Shown: one piece after another, positions 34,731 to 35,501 of the stretch
How the letters are laid out: each line of letters opens with the position of its first letter
Numbering within the stretch: position 1 is the first letter of the stretch
Assembly (NCBI RefSeq): GCF_000275845.1
Contig: NW_006766887.1
Location: forward strand, 1,462,462-1,497,962
DNA length: 35,501 nt
Direction: 5' to 3'
Source of the DNA: Dichomitus squalens LYAD-421 SS1
Taxonomy: Eukaryota > Basidiomycota > Agaricomycetes > Polyporales > Polyporaceae
The notes under the pieces: generated by a model
Told to the model about the DNA's origin: nothing
Databases searched by the model: none
The model's input: only the letters and a program-made list of their open reading frames with translations
Translations under genes and position numbers: made by a program

Positions 34731-35265
34731 TCCTCGTCCAAATACCATAGTTGTCCTGAAGCCTTGGTGACACGCATGTATGGCGCGCCCGAGTCCTTGC
34801 CAAGCCGCGACGGGCTTTGAAGGCCAGGAATGCGTCATGCTATGAATGGGTGCACGGTTTCAGCTTTTCCTTCCCTCTCTGTCTGGACCATAGGAAGGCC
34901 CAATCGCATCGTTCCGTGCACATCTTTATTGACGCCCTGGCTGGGGAATTTAACATGATAGTGAATGATCATGGTCTACAGATGCGAAGTCGAGAGGAGG
35001 TTTGAGCGGACTGTAACGCCTGACAGCTGGAGCTTCTAGCATCTGTTCGTCGTCTGCCTAGGTGTTGAACAGGCGCTGGTTCACACAGCTTGCCTAACAC
35101 AGCCGTCACAAGATATGGAACGGCACAGCCGGTTACTGCAATAACCGAGGCTGTACTACTCATGTGGTACACACACAGCTTCGCTGTGTACGCACTGCTT
35201 CTCTGTGCGACTGTGCATCCTGGGAATGTACTGTATAGTACTACGTAGCCACAGATGTACAGTAG
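34731..35265. other. Upstream region of the right-edge gene
   Basis: No gene is seen. It holds a small hairpin ACACAGC-TTC-GCTGTGT at 35173-35189 and a second one CGCAC...GTGCG at 35191-35209, both just upstream of the TATA box. Confidence 0.4.
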
Positions 35266-35273
35266 TATATATA
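35266..35273 (+). promoter_or_regulatory. TATA box of the right-edge gene
   Basis: TATATATA, followed about 30 bp later by a pyrimidine/A-rich leader (near 35297). The leader carries a probable 5' UTR intron at 35367-35433, with donor GTGAGT and acceptor CAG. Confidence 0.6.
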
Positions 35274-35436
35274 GGGGACCTCTGTACCCCCAATCTACAG
35301 TTCAGTTCACTCGAACATCTCCTCTCATCGCTCTAACAAGCCTCTTACAACCAACAACCCTTCTAGGTGAGTTGCAGGCTATCCGCTGTCGTTGCCACCC
35401 GCGGGAGAGGCCTTCGCCCCCCGGGTTCAACAGGTT

Positions 35437-35490
35437 ATGAGCCCTGCTCGACGCTGCAGAATCTGCGCCGCTCACTGCGTGCTGCGATCT
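35437..35490 (+). CDS. First coding exon of a gene cut by the window edge
   Basis: ATG at 35437 lies three bases after the acceptor of the putative leader intron. It opens an 18-codon exon (MSPARRCRICAAHCVLRS) ending at a GTAAGC donor at 35491. The rest is outside the window, so the product cannot be named. The model rests on the TATA box, leader intron and donor only. Confidence 0.4.
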
Positions 35491-35501
35491 GTAAGCTCGC
35501 A

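Overview
The window looks like nuclear DNA of a filamentous basidiomycete, most likely an Agaricomycete. The genes are intron-dense: most introns are 44-110 bp with GTRNGY-type donors, and exons can be as short as 10 nt. Codon third positions are GC-rich, leader regions are CT-rich, and there are several fungal F-box/LRR-like genes. I cannot name a species from sequence alone.

Layout. Positions 1-3979 are gene-poor and look decayed; they hold a perfect 120-bp inverted repeat and two unrecognised open frames. A secreted class-3 lipase lies on the minus strand at 3980-5244. An F-box gene on the minus strand (6272-8168) is broken by a stop and two frameshifts, and a weaker F-box-like relic follows it. 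A housekeeping block then runs from 8982 to 17598: a hotdog-fold thioesterase (minus), diverging from tubulin-folding cofactor B (plus), the AAA ATPase Cdc48/p97 (plus), and the acyltransferase DGAT2 with 14 coding exons (plus). An intact 624-residue F-box protein follows (18025-20006). Its 3' side carries two back-to-back non-autonomous hAT-type transposons (20211-20765 and 20784-21347), each with its own 8-bp target duplication. Next come two related, damaged copies of a second F-box family (21834-22799 and 23634-24304), a GPI-anchored Kre9/Knh1-like wall protein (25354-26494, plus) and a C2H2 zinc-finger protein (27824-29382, minus). The right end is again gene-poor. It contains a probable 3.26-kb DNA transposon (31475-34730) with 117-bp terminal inverted repeats, and the start of a further gene at the edge.

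The housekeeping genes are not an obvious pathway cluster. The thioesterase and DGAT2 both act on acyl chains, the lipase works on esters outside the cell, TBCB serves tubulin folding, and Cdc48 is a general segregase. The F-box genes would act as adaptors of SCF ubiquitin ligases, upstream of Cdc48 and the proteasome, but that link is general knowledge rather than something the sequence shows.

The most unusual items are structural DNA features: the paired hAT elements, the 3.26-kb element whose termini carry a fold-back with compensatory base changes, and the perfect inverted repeat whose flanks have decayed while its core has not. All exon boundaries were placed by eye from splice consensus, reading frame and remembered family conservation; no search or RNA evidence was available.
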